Source: Kribbella solani
GTDB lineage: Bacteria; Actinomycetota; Actinomycetes; Propionibacteriales; Kribbellaceae
Reading direction: 5' to 3'
Assembly (NCBI RefSeq): GCF_014205295.1
Contig: NZ_JACHNF010000001.1
Location: 4,650,001-4,714,000 of the forward strand
DNA length: 64,000 nt
Shown: one piece after another, positions 51,049 to 59,783 of the stretch
Layout of the letters: each line of letters starts with the position of its first letter
How positions within the stretch are numbered: the stretch's first letter is position 1
The notes under the pieces: generated by a model
The model's database searches: none
What the model saw: only the letters and a program-made list of their open reading frames with translations
Told to the model about the DNA's origin: nothing
Made by a program: the position numbers and the translations under genes

Positions 51049-51816
51049 TCAGCGTGGGGGCATGCGGAGGGCTCCGTCGAGGCGGATTACCTCGCCGTTG
51101 AGGAGTTGGTTGTCGAGGATGTGGCGGACCAGGGCGGCGTACTCCGACGGTTTGCCGAGGCGGGACGGGTGTGGGATCTGCTGTTCCAGGACCGTGCGGG
51201 TTTCCTCGGGGAGGCCGGCCAGCATCGGGGTTTCCATGGTGCCGGGGGCAATGGTGACGACCCTGATGCCCTTGTCCGCAAGGTCGCGGGCGGCGGTGAG
51301 GGTGAGGGCGACGATCCCGCCCTTGCTCGACGCGTACGCTGCCTGCCCGACCTGGCCGTCGTACGCCGCGATCGACGCCGTCATCACCACGACGCCGCGG
51401 TCACCGTCAGCGGACGGGTCAGCGGCGAGCATCCGCTCGGCGGCCAGCCGGAGTACGTTGAAGGTGCCGATCAGGTTCACCTCGATCACCTGCCGGAAAG
51501 TTGCCAGCGGCAACGGACCTTTCCGGCCGACGACCCGGCCGGGGGTCGCGACCCCGGCGCAGGTCACCAGCACCCGCAACGTCCCGAGCGCCGCCGCCGC
51601 GTCCAGCGCCGCCGTCACCGCGGCCTCGTCGGTGACATCGGCGGGCGCGAACACCACCCGATCTCCCAGCTCGTCCGCGAGCGCCTTGCCCGCGGACGAC
51701 GGCAGATCGACGATCACCACGCCGAGCCCGTCCGCGGCCAGCCGCCGGACCGTCGCCTCCCCGAGCCCCGATCCACCACCGGTGACCAGAGCGACATCGG
51801 ACGGGCTGAACTCCAT
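51049..51816 (-). CDS. Short-chain dehydrogenase, 3-hydroxyacyl-CoA dehydrogenase type
   Basis: 255 aa classical SDR. NAD(H) motif VTGGGSGLGEATVRRLAADG, NAG-like VTCAGVATPG, catalytic Ser in VVMTASIAAYDG and YASSKGGIVAL (YxxxK). Similarity to the HSD10-like group (GRVVGRKGPLPLATFRQVIE, GTMETPMLAGLPEE) suggests oxidation of 3-hydroxyacyl-CoA in fatty or branched acid breakdown, which fits the upstream acyl-CoA dehydrogenase. ATG 51816 has GAGGAG upstream. 78 bp after the ACAD gene. Confidence 0.87.
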   Translation of the reverse strand: MEFSPSDVALVTGGGSGLGEATVRRLAADGLGVVIVDLPSSAGKALADELGDRVVFAPADVTDEAAVTAALDAAAALGTLRVLVTCAGVATPGRVVGRKGPLPLATFRQVIEVNLIGTFNVLRLAAERMLAADPSADGDRGVVVMTASIAAYDGQVGQAAYASSKGGIVALTLTAARDLADKGIRVVTIAPGTMETPMLAGLPEETRTVLEQQIPHPSRLGKPSEYAALVRHILDNQLLNGEVIRLDGALRMPPR

Positions 51817-51894
51817 CACAGACTCCTCAACAGTCGACTCACACACTGCACGACAGATCACGCGGCCCACACGCTTCACACCAGATCGCGCGAC

Positions 51895-53043
51895 TCACAC
51901 GCCCCGCAACAGGTCGCGGCTGATGACCAACCGCTGGATCTGGTTCGTACCTTCGAAGATCTGGGTCACCTTGGCCTCGCGCATGTACCGCTCGGCCGGG
52001 AACTCCCGGGTGTAACCGTACCCACCGAGCACCTGGACCGCGTCGGTGGTGACCTTCATCGCGGCGTCCGTACAGACCAGCTTCGCGATCGCCGCCTCCC
52101 GGGTGAACGTCCGGCCGAGGTCCCGCCGGCGCGCGGCGTGCAGGTACGTAGCGCGCCCGGACTCGACCGCCGCGGCCATGTCCGCGAGCAGGAACTGCAC
52201 CCCTTGGAACTCGGCGATCGACTGCCCGAACTGCTGCCGCTCCCGCGCGTACGCGGTCGCGAGGTCGAGCGCCGCCTGACCGAGACCGATCGCGCACGCG
52301 GCGATCCCGAGCCGCCCGGAGTCGAGCGCGGACAACGCGATCCGCATCCCGTCGCCCTCGGCCCCGATCCGGTTCGCCGCCGGAATCCGTACGTCGTCGT
52401 AGTTCACCAGCGTCGTGGTCGACCCGGTCAGCCCCATCTTCCGCTCCGGCGCGCCGAAGCTCAGCCCGGCCGTACCAGCGGGCACGTGGAACGCGGAGAT
52501 CCCGTGCTTCGGATCATCCGACGTACGCGCGAAGGTGGTGAAGAAGTCCGCGTACGGCCCGTGGCTGATCCACGCCTTGGTCCCGTTCAGCACGTACGAA
52601 TCACCGTCCCGGACCGCCCGCGTGGTCATCGAGCTGATGTCGGAACCCGCCTGCGGTTCGGACAGCGCGTACGCGCCGAGGAGCTCGCCGCCGACCATGT
52701 CCGGCAGCAGCCGCGCCTTCTGTTCGTCGCTACCGAACGTCGCCAGCCCGTAGCTCGTCATCGTGTGCACCGAGACGCCGACCCCGACCGACATCCAGGC
52801 GGACGCGATCTCCTCGAGCATCTGCAGGTACACCTCGTACGGCTGCTCCGCGCCGCCGTACTGCTCCGGGTAGGGCAGGCCGAGCAGACCGGCCTTGCCG
52901 AGCGTACGGAACGCGTCCCGCGGGAAGGTCTCGCTCTCTTCGGCCTTCGCCGCGTACGGGGCGAGTTCGTGCTCACACAGGTCACGCACCAGCGCGAGCA
53001 GATCAACGGATTCGTCAGTGGGCAGGAGTCGGTCGACCGTCAT
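51895..53043 (-). CDS. Acyl-CoA dehydrogenase
   Basis: 382 aa. YALSEPQAGSDISSMTTRAV is the ACAD signature 1; QVLGGYGYTREFPAERYMRE and AKVTQIFEGTNQIQRLVISR are signature 2, with the base Glu in FEGTNQ as in short-chain and branched-chain ACADs. FAD-dependent; feeds electrons to ETF. ATG 53043 (MTVDRLLPT) is chosen; GTG 53070 would add nine residues. Operon with the downstream SDR, under the divergent TetR with an 11-bp-arm palindrome. Confidence 0.92.
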   Translation of the reverse strand: MTVDRLLPTDESVDLLALVRDLCEHELAPYAAKAEESETFPRDAFRTLGKAGLLGLPYPEQYGGAEQPYEVYLQMLEEIASAWMSVGVGVSVHTMTSYGLATFGSDEQKARLLPDMVGGELLGAYALSEPQAGSDISSMTTRAVRDGDSYVLNGTKAWISHGPYADFFTTFARTSDDPKHGISAFHVPAGTAGLSFGAPERKMGLTGSTTTLVNYDDVRIPAANRIGAEGDGMRIALSALDSGRLGIAACAIGLGQAALDLATAYARERQQFGQSIAEFQGVQFLLADMAAAVESGRATYLHAARRRDLGRTFTREAAIAKLVCTDAAMKVTTDAVQVLGGYGYTREFPAERYMREAKVTQIFEGTNQIQRLVISRDLLRGV

Positions 53044-53080
53044 CAGGGGCCCCCTTTCGACAACTACCAAAATGATACTC

Positions 53081-53116
53081 AGAACGATACTGGCGCACCT
53101 AATTTAGTATCGTTCT
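53081..53116. promoter_or_regulatory. Operator between the ACAD operon and tetR
   Basis: AGAACGATACT (53081-53091) and AGTATCGTTCT (53106-53116) are perfect 11-bp inverted arms with a 14-bp spacer; a further half site ATGATACT precedes. TATGCT at 53116-53121 lies 8 nt before the tetR ATG. Confidence 0.65.
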
Positions 53117-53129
53117 ATGCTGTCTCGAT

Positions 53130-53714
53130 ATGACAACAGTCGTTCCGGGGCGGCGTACCCGCCGACAGTCCGAGCTCCTCGACCGGCTCCTGTCGCTGTT
53201 CCTCGAGCAGGGGTTCAGCCGGTTCACCCTGGATGACCTGGCCGCCGAGCTGCGCTGCAGCAAGACCACCCTGTACGCGCTCGCGCGGAGCAAGGAGCAG
53301 CTCGCCGTCGAGGTGGTGAAGCACTACTTCAAGAATGCCACCGCCCAGGTGGAGTCGGCGGTCGCCCGGCAGACCCGGCACGACCGGCGGATCGCCGCGT
53401 ACCTGAACGCGGTCGCGGACGCGCTCCGGCCGGCCAGCCGGACCTTCCTCGACGACGTGGCCACGTTCGCCCCGGCCCGGTCGGTGTACGAGCGGAACAC
53501 CCGGATCGCCGCCGAACGGGTCCGGCAGCTGATCGAGGACGGGATCAACAGCAAGACCTTCCGGCAGGTCGACATCGCGTTCGCGGCCGAGATGATCGCG
53601 CACACGATGCAGGCGATCCAGCGCGGCGACATCGCCCGTCGTACCGGGCTGAACGACGCCGAGGCGTACCGCGAGCTGGCGTCCTTCGTCCTGCACTCCC
53701 TGCGCCTCGACTGA
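53130..53714 (+). CDS. TetR-family regulator of the acyl-CoA operon
   Basis: 194 aa. HTH RFTLDDLAAELRCSKTTLYA; C-terminal domain with VKHYFKNATAQVESAVARQT and FAAEMIAHTMQAIQRGD, resembling the regulator groups that control fatty or branched-chain acyl-CoA catabolism. ATG 53130 (MTTVVPGRRT). It faces the ACAD/SDR operon over 86 bp with a clear palindrome; likely an acyl-CoA-responsive repressor. Confidence 0.85.
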   Translation: MTTVVPGRRTRRQSELLDRLLSLFLEQGFSRFTLDDLAAELRCSKTTLYALARSKEQLAVEVVKHYFKNATAQVESAVARQTRHDRRIAAYLNAVADALRPASRTFLDDVATFAPARSVYERNTRIAAERVRQLIEDGINSKTFRQVDIAFAAEMIAHTMQAIQRGDIARRTGLNDAEAYRELASFVLHSLRLD

Positions 53715-53799
53715 ACCACCTGTCCCCTTAGGGTGGGTGACCGTCCTCTTGCTGCCACACCGTGCATCAGAGCCGTACGCCCCGGAAGGCTGATGACCT

Positions 53800-54678
53800 A
53801 TGAGATCTCTTCGACGCGCCGCGGCGCTGGTGGTGGCCGCCGGTCTCACCCTGGCCGCTGCCGTACCGGCCAGCGCGGACCCGGTGAAGCCGCCCAAGCT
53901 GTCCGCCCGGGCGATCACGGCGACGCTGAACGACCAGATCCACACCGCCGGTACGGCCTGGATGACCAAACCGGACGGCACCGTGGTCGTTTCGTACGAT
54001 CCGACCGTCACCGGCACGAAGCTGACGAAGCTGACCGGTCTGACCAAGCAGCTCGGTTCGAACGTCACGCTGGAGAAGCTGCCGGGCAAGCTGCAGAAGT
54101 ACATCAGCGGCGGGATGGCCACGTACGGCGGTGAGTACAAGTGCACCGTGGGCTTCAACGTGCAGCGGCGCGGGAAGTACTACTTCCTCACCGCCGGTCA
54201 CTGCGGCGTTGACGCGGCACGCTGGTACCAGGACCCGAACCACCGGGTGTACGCCGGCGCGGTGCACCACGCCAGCTACCCGTGGAACGACTACGCGCTG
54301 GTCGTGTACCGCACCGACATCAAGATGAAGACGCCGGGCGGCAGCGTGTACCTGTACAACGGGCGCTCGCAGGACATCACCAAGGCGATGACACCGGGTG
54401 TCGGACAGCTGGTGTACCGCTCCGGTGCGACCAGCGGCCTGCACAGCGGGCGGGTCACCGGGCTGAACGCGGTCGTGAACTACGGCGACGGGCGCGTGGC
54501 CGGCCTGATCCGTACCAACGTGTGCGCCGAGCAGGGCGACTCCGGCGGGCCGCTGTTCTACCGGCAGTGGGCGTTCGGGCTGACGTCCGGTGGTTCGGGC
54601 GACTGCAAGAGCGGTGGCGTGACCTACTTCCAGCCGGTGGTGGAAGCCCTCAACGCGTACGGCGTGTACATCTACTGA
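53800..54678 (+). CDS. Streptogrisin-type secreted S1 serine protease (copy 1)
   Basis: 292 aa preproenzyme. Signal peptide MRSLRRAAALVVAAGLTLAA...ASA, a short propeptide (about 30-105), then the mature domain starting near ISGGMATYGG. Catalytic triad H134 (FLTAGHC), D164 (WNDYALV) and S248 (EQGDSGGP); Cys pairs frame the His and Ser. Alpha-lytic/streptogrisin B group. Preceded by TAGGGT at about 53728, a possible -10 with a 60-nt leader. It ends at a hairpin terminator and is followed by a paralogue. Confidence 0.93.
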   Translation: MRSLRRAAALVVAAGLTLAAAVPASADPVKPPKLSARAITATLNDQIHTAGTAWMTKPDGTVVVSYDPTVTGTKLTKLTGLTKQLGSNVTLEKLPGKLQKYISGGMATYGGEYKCTVGFNVQRRGKYYFLTAGHCGVDAARWYQDPNHRVYAGAVHHASYPWNDYALVVYRTDIKMKTPGGSVYLYNGRSQDITKAMTPGVGQLVYRSGATSGLHSGRVTGLNAVVNYGDGRVAGLIRTNVCAEQGDSGGPLFYRQWAFGLTSGGSGDCKSGGVTYFQPVVEALNAYGVYIY

Positions 54679-54688
54679 CGCAGGATTC

Positions 54689-54730
54689 CCCACTCTCCGG
54701 ATTCACCTGAATACTCAGGGCGAGAGTGGG
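54689..54730 (+). terminator. Terminator after the first streptogrisin gene
   Basis: CCCACTCTC (54689-54697) pairs with GAGAGTGGG (54722-54730), 9 bp perfect, loop 24 nt. Confidence 0.6.
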
Positions 54731-54755
54731 TAGGACCCCTCACGGTTGAAGTCAA

Positions 54756-54777
54756 GGACGCCCCGCCCCGGGCGTCC
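54756..54777 (+). other. GC hairpin in the leader of the second streptogrisin gene
   Basis: GGACGCCC/GGGCGTCC, perfect 8-bp stem with a 6-nt loop, ending only 7 bp before the GTGAGGAGG ribosome-binding site. It may affect translation or mRNA stability. Confidence 0.5.
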
Positions 54778-54799
54778 AACTCGTGAGGAGGCTGAAACC

Positions 54800-55684
54800 A
54801 TGAACCTGTCCCCACTCCGCCGTACCACCGCCCTCCTGGCCGCGGCCGGGCTGGCCGCCGCCGGACTGCTGGCGTCGCAGGCGTCGGCCGCACCGGTCAA
54901 CCCGTCCGCGCTGTCCGCGGCGGCGATCACGTCCACGCTGAGCAAGGACGCGACCATCCCGGGTACGGCCTGGGAGACCGCTCCGGACGGCCGGATCATC
55001 GTGTCGTACGACGACACCGTGACCGGTGCGAAGCTGTCCAAGCTGACCGGTGTGACCAAGCAGTTCGGTCAGCGGGTCACGCTGGAGAAGATGAAGGGCA
55101 AGCTGACCAAGTACATCGCCGGTGGTGACGCCATCTACGGCGGCCAGTACCGGTGCTCGCTCGGTTTCAACGTACGCAGTGGCAGCACGTACTACTTCCT
55201 GACCGCTGGTCACTGCGGCAACATCGCATCCAGCTGGTACTCGAACTCCGCCAAGACCACGCTGCTCGGTACCACGTACGGATCGAGCTTCCCCGGGAAC
55301 GACTACGCGATCGTGCAGTACAGCTCGTCGTACACGAACCACCCCGGCACGGTCGACCTGTACAACGGCTCCTCGCAGGACATCACGTCCGCCGGCAACG
55401 CGACCGTCGGCCAGGCGGTCAAGCGCAGCGGTAGCACCACCGGCGTACACAGCGGCAGCGTCACCGGCCTGAACGCCACGGTGAACTACGCCGAAGGCAC
55501 CGTCAGCGGCCTGATCCGCACCAACGTCTGCGCCGAAGGCGGCGACTCCGGCGGCGCGCTCTTCGCCGGCACCGTAGCCCTCGGCCTCACCTCCGGCGGC
55601 TCCGGCAACTGCACCTCCGGCGGCACGACCTACTTCCAGCCCGTAACCGAAGCCCTGTCCCGCTACGGCGTCAGCGTCTACTGA
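54800..55684 (+). CDS. Streptogrisin-type secreted S1 serine protease (copy 2)
   Basis: 294 aa, a tandem paralogue of the preceding gene along its whole length. Signal peptide MNLSPLRRTTALLAAAGLAA...ASA, propeptide, mature domain from about YIAGGDAIYGGQ. Triad H138 (FLTAGHC), D168 (GNDYAIV), S250 (EGGDSGGA). The pocket region GLTSGGSGNCTSGGTTYFQP matches copy 1 closely, while surface loops differ (SSYTNHPGT here against TDIKMKTPG), so specificity may differ modestly. GAGGAGG precedes ATG 54800. Confidence 0.93.
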   Translation: MNLSPLRRTTALLAAAGLAAAGLLASQASAAPVNPSALSAAAITSTLSKDATIPGTAWETAPDGRIIVSYDDTVTGAKLSKLTGVTKQFGQRVTLEKMKGKLTKYIAGGDAIYGGQYRCSLGFNVRSGSTYYFLTAGHCGNIASSWYSNSAKTTLLGTTYGSSFPGNDYAIVQYSSSYTNHPGTVDLYNGSSQDITSAGNATVGQAVKRSGSTTGVHSGSVTGLNATVNYAEGTVSGLIRTNVCAEGGDSGGALFAGTVALGLTSGGSGNCTSGGTTYFQPVTEALSRYGVSVY

Positions 55685-55704
55685 CCCGGCGCCCTGCGAA
55701 ACGA

Positions 55705-55737
55705 AACGCCCGGTCCGGGGCTTCCCGGCCGGGCGTT
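55705..55737. terminator. Bidirectional terminator between protease 2 and rlmB
   Basis: AACGCCCGG (55705-55713) pairs with CCGGGCGTT (55729-55737), with GGGG/CCCC-rich interior pairing. Confidence 0.7.
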
Positions 55738-55741
55738 CCCG

Positions 55742-56713
55742 TCAGCTCTCGGTGGCGCGGCGGCGGGAGATTTCGTAGAGGGTTACGCCGGCGGCTATGC
55801 CGGCGTTGAGGGATTCGGTGGCGGTGGTCATCGGGATCGAGACGATCAGGTCGCAGTTCTCCCGGACCAGGCGGGCCAGGCCTTTGCCTTCGGAACCGAT
55901 CACCAGGACGATCGGCTCGGTCGCCGCCTCGAACTCGGGCAGGTCGACGGCGCCGTTCATGTCCAGGCCGATCACCAGCAGGCCGGCGTCCTTGTAGGAC
56001 TTGAGCGCGCGGTTCAGGTTCCCGGCGCGGGCGACCGGGATACGGGCGGCGGCGCCGGCGGACGTCTTCCAGGCCGACGCGGACATCGACGCGGTCCGGC
56101 GCTCGGGTACGACCACGCCGTGCGCCCCGAAGGCAGCCGCCGACCGGGTGATGGCGCCCAGGTTGCGCGGGTCGGTGACACCGTCGAGCGCGACGATCAG
56201 CGGCACCTCGCCCGCGTCGTACGCCCGCTGCAGCAGGTCGTCCGGATGCGCGTACTCGTACGGCGGGATCTGCAGCGCGACGCCCTGATGCGCGCCACCG
56301 GCGGTGACCCGGTCGAGCTCCGTACGCGGCACCTCGAGCACCGAGACACCGGTCTCGACCGCGACCAGCAGCGCCTCGCGCAGCCGGGCGTCCCGCTCGG
56401 TGCCCTCGGCGACGTGCAGCGCCGACGCCGGTACGCCGGCCCGCAGCGCCTCGACCACCGGGTTCCGCCCGTAGACCCACTCGACGCTGGCGTCGTTGTC
56501 CTTGCGGGCCGGGCGACGGCCGCGCTGCTCGCGATCCTTGGCCCGCTCGGCCGCCTTGGCCCGCTTGTGCGCGGGGTGCTTGACCCGGTCGACCGCCTTC
56601 GGCGTCGGGCCCTTGCCCTCGAGACCGCGGCGGACCCGGCCCCCGGACCCGGCCGTCGGGTTGCCCCGCGGCTTCTTCCGGATGGCACCCTTGCGCTGGC
56701 TACTGCCTGGCAC
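55742..56713 (-). CDS. rlmB: 23S rRNA 2'-O-methyltransferase RlmB-like (SpoU family)
   Basis: 323 aa. A basic, Lys/Arg-rich N-terminal tail (1-75) precedes the SpoU substrate-binding domain (VYGRNPVVEALRAGVPASAL) and the trefoil-knot SPOUT domain with LDGVTDPRNLGAITRSAAAF, VIGSEGKGLARLVRENCD and IPMTTATESLNAGIAAGV (motifs 1-3). It methylates a ribose in 23S rRNA (G2251 in E. coli). It follows cysS with one base between them, the usual actinobacterial order. Confidence 0.93.
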   Translation of the reverse strand: MPGSSQRKGAIRKKPRGNPTAGSGGRVRRGLEGKGPTPKAVDRVKHPAHKRAKAAERAKDREQRGRRPARKDNDASVEWVYGRNPVVEALRAGVPASALHVAEGTERDARLREALLVAVETGVSVLEVPRTELDRVTAGGAHQGVALQIPPYEYAHPDDLLQRAYDAGEVPLIVALDGVTDPRNLGAITRSAAAFGAHGVVVPERRTASMSASAWKTSAGAAARIPVARAGNLNRALKSYKDAGLLVIGLDMNGAVDLPEFEAATEPIVLVIGSEGKGLARLVRENCDLIVSIPMTTATESLNAGIAAGVTLYEISRRRATES

Positions 56714-56714
56714 G

Positions 56715-58142
56715 TCAGCTTCCTTCGTCTGTAGTTGCGAGGGACCATCGCGGCCCCTGCGGGGTGTCCTCGACGACGACGCCGAGCGCCTTCAACCGGT
56801 CGCGGACGGCGTCCGCGGCGGCGTAGTCCTTGCGGCCGCGCGCGGCCTGCCGCTGCTCCAGCAGCGCCTTGACCAGCCCGTCGACCACCTCGGTGAGCTC
56901 GTCGCTGCCACCGGCCCGCGAAACCCACGGCTCCGACAGCGGGTCCAGCCCGAGCACCACGAGCATGCCCCGGACCGCCGCCAGCGCCTCGCGCAGCGCC
57001 GCCGAGTCACCGTCGGCGACCAGTTTGTTCCCGTCGCGGACGGTGTTGTGCAGAACCGCGATCGCGGCCGGCGTACCCAGGTCGTCGTCCATCGCCGTGA
57101 CGAAGTCGGCCGGCAGCTCGCCCGCGGGATCGACCCCGCCGGTCACCTCGGCGGCCCGGGTGACGAAACCTTCGATCCGCTGGAAGCTCTTCGCCGCCTC
57201 CTCCAGCGCCTCGAACGAGAACTCCACCACCGACCGGTAGTGCGACTGCACCAGGTAGTAGCGCAGCTCGAGCGGGCGGACCCGCTCGACCACGTTGCGG
57301 ACGACGGCGCTGTTGCCCATCGACTTCGACATCTTCTCGCCGGCCGTGGTGACGAGCGCGTTGTGCATCCAGAACCGGGCGAACTTCTGCCCGACCGCGG
57401 TCGACTGGGCCAGCTCGTTCTCGTGGTGCGGGAACCGCAGGTCCAGCCCGCCGCCGTGGATGTCGAACTCGGTGCCGAGGTACTTGCCCGCCATCGCCGA
57501 GCACTCCAGGTGCCAGCCCGGGCGGCCACGGCCCCACGGGGTCGGCCAGGAGGCGGTCCGCGGCGTGCCCTCGACGTAGCCCTTCCACAGGGCGAAGTCG
57601 CGCGGGTCGCGTTTGCCCCGCGGGTCGGCGTCCTCGGCGGCTTCCATGTCGTCGATCCGCTGGTGCGACAGCGCGCCGTACTCCGGCCAGGACCGGACGT
57701 CGAAGTACACGTCACCCGAGCCGTCCGGCGCCACGTACGCGTGCCCGCGCTCGATCAGCTGCTCGATCATCTCGAGCATCTCCGGGATGTGCCCGGTGGC
57801 GCGCGGCTCGTACGTCGGCGGGCGGCAGCCGAGCACGTCGTACGCCCAGTGCAGCTCGCGCTCGAACTCGTACGCGTGCGCCCACCACGGGACGCCGCGC
57901 TCGGCCGACTTGGCCAGGATCTTGTCCTCGATGTCGGTCACGTTCGCGATCACGGTGACCTCGTACCCGGACCGCTCCAGCCAGCGGCGGAGGACGTCGA
58001 AGACCACTTCCTTGTAGATGTGCCCGACGTGCGGCGCACCCTGCACCGTCAGCCCACAGTGGTAGATCCCGACCTGGCCCGGCTGGACCGGCACGAAATC
58101 TCGCACTGCTGCTGTCGCGGTGTCGTACAAGCGAAGTGTCAC
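56715..58142 (-). CDS. cysS: Cysteinyl-tRNA synthetase
   Basis: 475 aa, class I. HIGH-like HVGH in LTVQGAPHVGHIYKEVVFDV, zinc-site residues C in YHCG, WHLECSAMA and GGLDLRFPHHENE, and KMSKS in GEKMSKSMGN. C-terminal helical domain ends with YAAADAVRDRLKALGV. GTG 58142 is fixed by TACCCT-N6-GTG (AGGGTA at 58149-58154), a leaderless start. Essential housekeeping gene; operon with rlmB. Confidence 0.97.
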   Translation of the reverse strand: MTLRLYDTATAAVRDFVPVQPGQVGIYHCGLTVQGAPHVGHIYKEVVFDVLRRWLERSGYEVTVIANVTDIEDKILAKSAERGVPWWAHAYEFERELHWAYDVLGCRPPTYEPRATGHIPEMLEMIEQLIERGHAYVAPDGSGDVYFDVRSWPEYGALSHQRIDDMEAAEDADPRGKRDPRDFALWKGYVEGTPRTASWPTPWGRGRPGWHLECSAMAGKYLGTEFDIHGGGLDLRFPHHENELAQSTAVGQKFARFWMHNALVTTAGEKMSKSMGNSAVVRNVVERVRPLELRYYLVQSHYRSVVEFSFEALEEAAKSFQRIEGFVTRAAEVTGGVDPAGELPADFVTAMDDDLGTPAAIAVLHNTVRDGNKLVADGDSAALREALAAVRGMLVVLGLDPLSEPWVSRAGGSDELTEVVDGLVKALLEQRQAARGRKDYAAADAVRDRLKALGVVVEDTPQGPRWSLATTDEGS

Positions 58143-58275
58143 CGGTCAAGGGTAACGGGAGGCGACGCCGGTAAATAACCACCGAACTCTACGGCCGAGG
58201 GGTTGATTCTTTCCAGAGTCGGGTAAGAATCGGATCAGAGCGCTCTGTCCGCCCCTCATCGCTCTGGAGGAAACC

Positions 58276-59133
58276 GTGAAGTCCGCCCTTTTCACGGGTG
58301 CCGCCGTCACTCTTGGCCTGATCCTGGCCTCGATCGGCTCCGCCCAAGCAAACGCCGCAAGCCCTGCCGACGCAGGTAGCCGTGCCGCCGCCCACCAGCC
58401 CACCGCCCAGGCCCGTCAGCACGGGATCGAGAAGGCCGGCGACGCGTACATGGGCTGGCTGGCCAACAACTCCATGACGCCCGCTGCCGCCGCCCCGGCC
58501 GTGATGGCGCCCGCCGCGACCGTCGAAGGCATCGACGTCGCGAGTCACCAGGGAAACGTCGACTGGACCGCGCAGTGGAACGCCGGCCGGCGGTTCGCGT
58601 ACGTGAAGGCGACCGAAGGCAACTACTACACGAACCCGTACTTCGCCCAGCAGTACAACGGGTCCTACAACGTCGGGATGATCCGCGGCGCCTACCACTT
58701 CGCCACCCCGAACGACTCCAGCGGCGCCAACCAGGCCACGTACTTCGTGGCTCACGGTGGTGGCTGGTCCAGGGACGGCAAGACCCTGCCCGGCGCGCTC
58801 GACATCGAGTACAACCCGTACGGCGCGACCTGCTACGGGCTGAGTGCATCCGCGATGGTCAGCTGGATCAGGGACTTCGCCAACACCTACAAGGCCAAGA
58901 CCGGTCGTGACGTACCGATCTACACCAACCTGGACTGGTGGACCCGCTGCACCGGCAACAGCACCGCGTTCAACACCACCAACCCGCTGTGGGTGGCGAA
59001 GTACGCGTCCTCGCCGGGCACGCTGCCTGGTGGCTGGGGCTTCCACACCATCTGGCAGTACAGCTCGACACCGATCGACCAGGACAGGTTCAACGGGGAC
59101 ATGTCCCGGCTGCAGGCACTGGCCAACGGCTAA
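58276..59133 (+). CDS. Secreted GH25 lysozyme (muramidase)
   Basis: 285 aa. Signal peptide MKSALFTGAAVTLGLILASI...ANA, an Ala-rich linker to residue 80, then a GH25 barrel: GIDVASHQGNVDW (first Asp), RFAYVKATEGNYYTNPYF, GALDIEYNPYG (Asp and Glu of the active site), VPIYTNLDWWTRC, and FHTIWQYSSTPIDQDRFNGD. Cleaves the peptidoglycan glycan chain; no binding domain is attached. GTG 58276 has GGAGG upstream. Monocistronic. Confidence 0.92.
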   Translation: MKSALFTGAAVTLGLILASIGSAQANAASPADAGSRAAAHQPTAQARQHGIEKAGDAYMGWLANNSMTPAAAAPAVMAPAATVEGIDVASHQGNVDWTAQWNAGRRFAYVKATEGNYYTNPYFAQQYNGSYNVGMIRGAYHFATPNDSSGANQATYFVAHGGGWSRDGKTLPGALDIEYNPYGATCYGLSASAMVSWIRDFANTYKAKTGRDVPIYTNLDWWTRCTGNSTAFNTTNPLWVAKYASSPGTLPGGWGFHTIWQYSSTPIDQDRFNGDMSRLQALANG

Positions 59134-59164
59134 TTCGGTTGCAGAGGTCGCATAGTCTCGATCG

Positions 59165-59722
59165 GTGAGCTACTCGCTGCCGATCGAGACCGACCGACTG
59201 ACTCTGCGCCGGTACGTCGAGGACGACTATGACGACCTGCTGAAACTGCAGTCCAACCCTGATGTGACCCGTTTCCTGCTCTACGACGTACGTACGCCAG
59301 AGCAGGTGAAACAAGCACTCACCGGCCGGCTGGCCGACGTCCCGATGGACACGGACGGACAGGCGCTCACCGCTGCTGTGATCCGGCGGGACACCGGTCA
59401 GCATGTCGGTGAGGTCACGCTGTTCGTGAACAACGCCGAGCAGCGCACCGGCGAGCTCGGGTACGTGTTCCACCCCGAGTCACACGGCCACGGGTACGCG
59501 GCCGAGGCTGCGGTCGAGCTGCTCCGGCTCGGGTTCGAGGAGCTCGGGATGCACCGGATCATCGCCCGGCTGGACTACCGGAACACCGGCTCGGTGAAGC
59601 TGCTGCAGCGCCTCGGCCTGCGCGAAGAGGCGCATTTCGTCCGGAACGAGTACCTGAAGGGCGAGTGGACCGACGAACTGGTCTTCGCCATGCTCGCCGA
59701 CGAGTGGAACAAACGCTCGTAA
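59165..59722 (+). CDS. GNAT acetyltransferase, RimJ/RimL-like
   Basis: 185 aa. IETDRLTLRRYVEDDYDDLL is the RimJ-like N-terminus, GELGYVFHPESHGHGYAAEA the acetyl-CoA loop and RIIARLDYRNTGSVKLLQRL the motif B block with LGLREEAHFV. Likely acetylates a protein N-terminus or a small amine. GTG 59165 is preceded by TAGTCT-N6 (59153-59158), a leaderless start. 31 bp after the lysozyme gene but with its own promoter signature. Confidence 0.87.
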   Translation: MSYSLPIETDRLTLRRYVEDDYDDLLKLQSNPDVTRFLLYDVRTPEQVKQALTGRLADVPMDTDGQALTAAVIRRDTGQHVGEVTLFVNNAEQRTGELGYVFHPESHGHGYAAEAAVELLRLGFEELGMHRIIARLDYRNTGSVKLLQRLGLREEAHFVRNEYLKGEWTDELVFAMLADEWNKRS

Positions 59723-59783
59723 GTATTTTCCGCGCCACGCCGTCCCAGTGACAGCGACTGCCGTGCGGGCTAACGTCGAAAAT

